From Variovorax brevis (GTDB lineage Bacteria > Pseudomonadota > Gammaproteobacteria > Burkholderiales > Burkholderiaceae_C), in the NCBI RefSeq assembly GCF_030317105.1, contig NZ_JASZYG010000001.1:310001-374000 (forward strand): a stretch of DNA of 64,000 nucleotides, read 5' to 3'. The notes beneath the pieces were generated by a model. It saw only the letters and a program-made list of their open reading frames with translations, did no database searches and had not been told where the DNA came from. Of this stretch, positions 63,500-64,000 are shown one piece after another (the first letter of the stretch is position 1; each line of letters begins with the position of its first letter). A program made the position numbers and the translations under genes.

Positions 63500-64000
63500 G
63501 TGAATCTTGAAGCCGGCAGTGCCAACGACGACCTGCTGCTCAAGGTCTCGCCCCCGCGCGTGCAGCGCCATCTCATTTCCCGACCGCGCCTGCTGGCGAG
63601 CGATGCCGCTTTCCACGGTTTTCCGGCCATCCTGATCCAGGCCCCTGCCGGCTTCGGCAAGACATCGCTGCTGGCGCAGTGGCGGCTGGAGCACCTGTCG
63701 CATGGCGTCGTCGTCGCCTGGCTTTCGGCCCAGGCGCGCGACAACCCGGAGCGGCTGGCCCAGGCCCTTGCGCTGGCGGTACGGCAAGGGGCCGGGCGGC
63801 CGAGTTTCGGCCATGTGCTGCTCGAAGCTGTCGGCCCCGGCGGCCTGGAAGGCATCACCATCTGGCTGGCCGAACTGGCCCAGACGGCGCTCGACGTGGT
63901 GCTCTTCGTCGACGAGGCCAATCGCCTCCCGCCGGCCTCGCGCGAGGCCCTGGCTTACCTGCTGCGCAACGCGCCGCCCAACCTGCGCACGGTGGTCGCC
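63500..64000 (+). CDS. MalT-like ATP-dependent LuxR regulator, 3' part outside the window
   Basis: 167 codons are present from GTG 63500. The N-terminal VSPPRVQRHLISRPRLLASD and Walker A APAGFGKTSLLAQWRLEHLS, then VVLFVDEANRLPPASREALA as Walker B and DRALAYLL-like region, are the NTPase part of the MalT/LAL family. Large regulators of this type have a C-terminal LuxR HTH, which lies beyond the edge. Confidence 0.85.
   Translation, partial: MNLEAGSANDDLLLKVSPPRVQRHLISRPRLLASDAAFHGFPAILIQAPAGFGKTSLLAQWRLEHLSHGVVVAWLSAQARDNPERLAQALALAVRQGAGRPSFGHVLLEAVGPGGLEGITIWLAELAQTALDVVLFVDEANRLPPASREALAYLLRNAPPNLRTVVA

Overview
The window is a 64-kb piece of a GC-rich beta-proteobacterial chromosome. Gene content and order (dapC-dapD-pilU-like-dapE-prmB, lptG-lptF divergent from pepA-holC, a cysB-type regulator beside a sirohydrochlorin chelatase, many lone LysR regulators, amino-acid ABC transporters, tripartite tricarboxylate transporter genes) fit the family Comamonadaceae, most likely Variovorax. 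The genus is an inference from protein character; no rRNA or other diagnostic marker is present. No tRNA or rRNA gene, IS element, prophage or CRISPR array was recognised.

Layout. 1-7822 (minus strand): a truncated ABC-F ATPase, prmB, and the lysine/diaminopimelate genes dapE, dapD and dapC with a type IV pilus retraction ATPase embedded among them, then argA. 7938-11906: hrpA-type RNA helicase carrying an in-frame palindromic repeat. 11913-16526: a 52-residue DUF3309 protein, a LysR/SDR divergent pair, an aminotransferase, cysB and cbiX. 16532-22558: lptG and lptF (LPS export) divergent from pepA-holC-hypothetical, then a livJ-type binding protein behind a strongly structured leader. 22750-30000: small lipoprotein, ModA-like protein, a complete polar amino-acid ABC transporter, SnoaL-like protein, OmpA-family protein, methyltransferase. 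29957-36102: YihY/BrkB protein, a metallo-beta-lactamase-fold protein divergent from an ECF sigma/zinc-finger anti-sigma pair, a secreted PHB depolymerase and a small GIY-YIG protein. 36109-41982: tctBA without a binding protein, NDH-2-type dehydrogenase, peroxiredoxin-like protein and a porin.

The most distinctive region is 42011-48302 (minus strand). It encodes four genes in one direction: a large lipoprotein with two CxxCH haem motifs, an OmpA-type lipoprotein, a 767-residue exported protein with one CxxCH motif followed by HYDIN-like repeats and a C-terminal Gly-Gly-Cys/transmembrane/Arg sorting tail, and a tiny CPBP-type intramembrane protease that overlaps it by 4 bases. This looks like a dedicated one-enzyme, one-substrate surface-sorting system (JDVT-CTERM/MrtJ type) tied to a c-type cytochrome assembly at the cell surface.

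48602-64000 holds small lipoproteins, a DUF1428 protein, a RibD-C/DHFR-like reductase with a LysR regulator, a PKD-domain lipoprotein, a two-subunit CoA-transferase, and a signalling cluster (NarL-type response regulator, Crp/Fnr regulator, single-domain receiver, large PAS/HisKA_3 histidine kinase with an extra PAS after the kinase core). A secreted protein of unknown function, a SulP/STAS anion transporter and the start of a MalT-like regulator follow.
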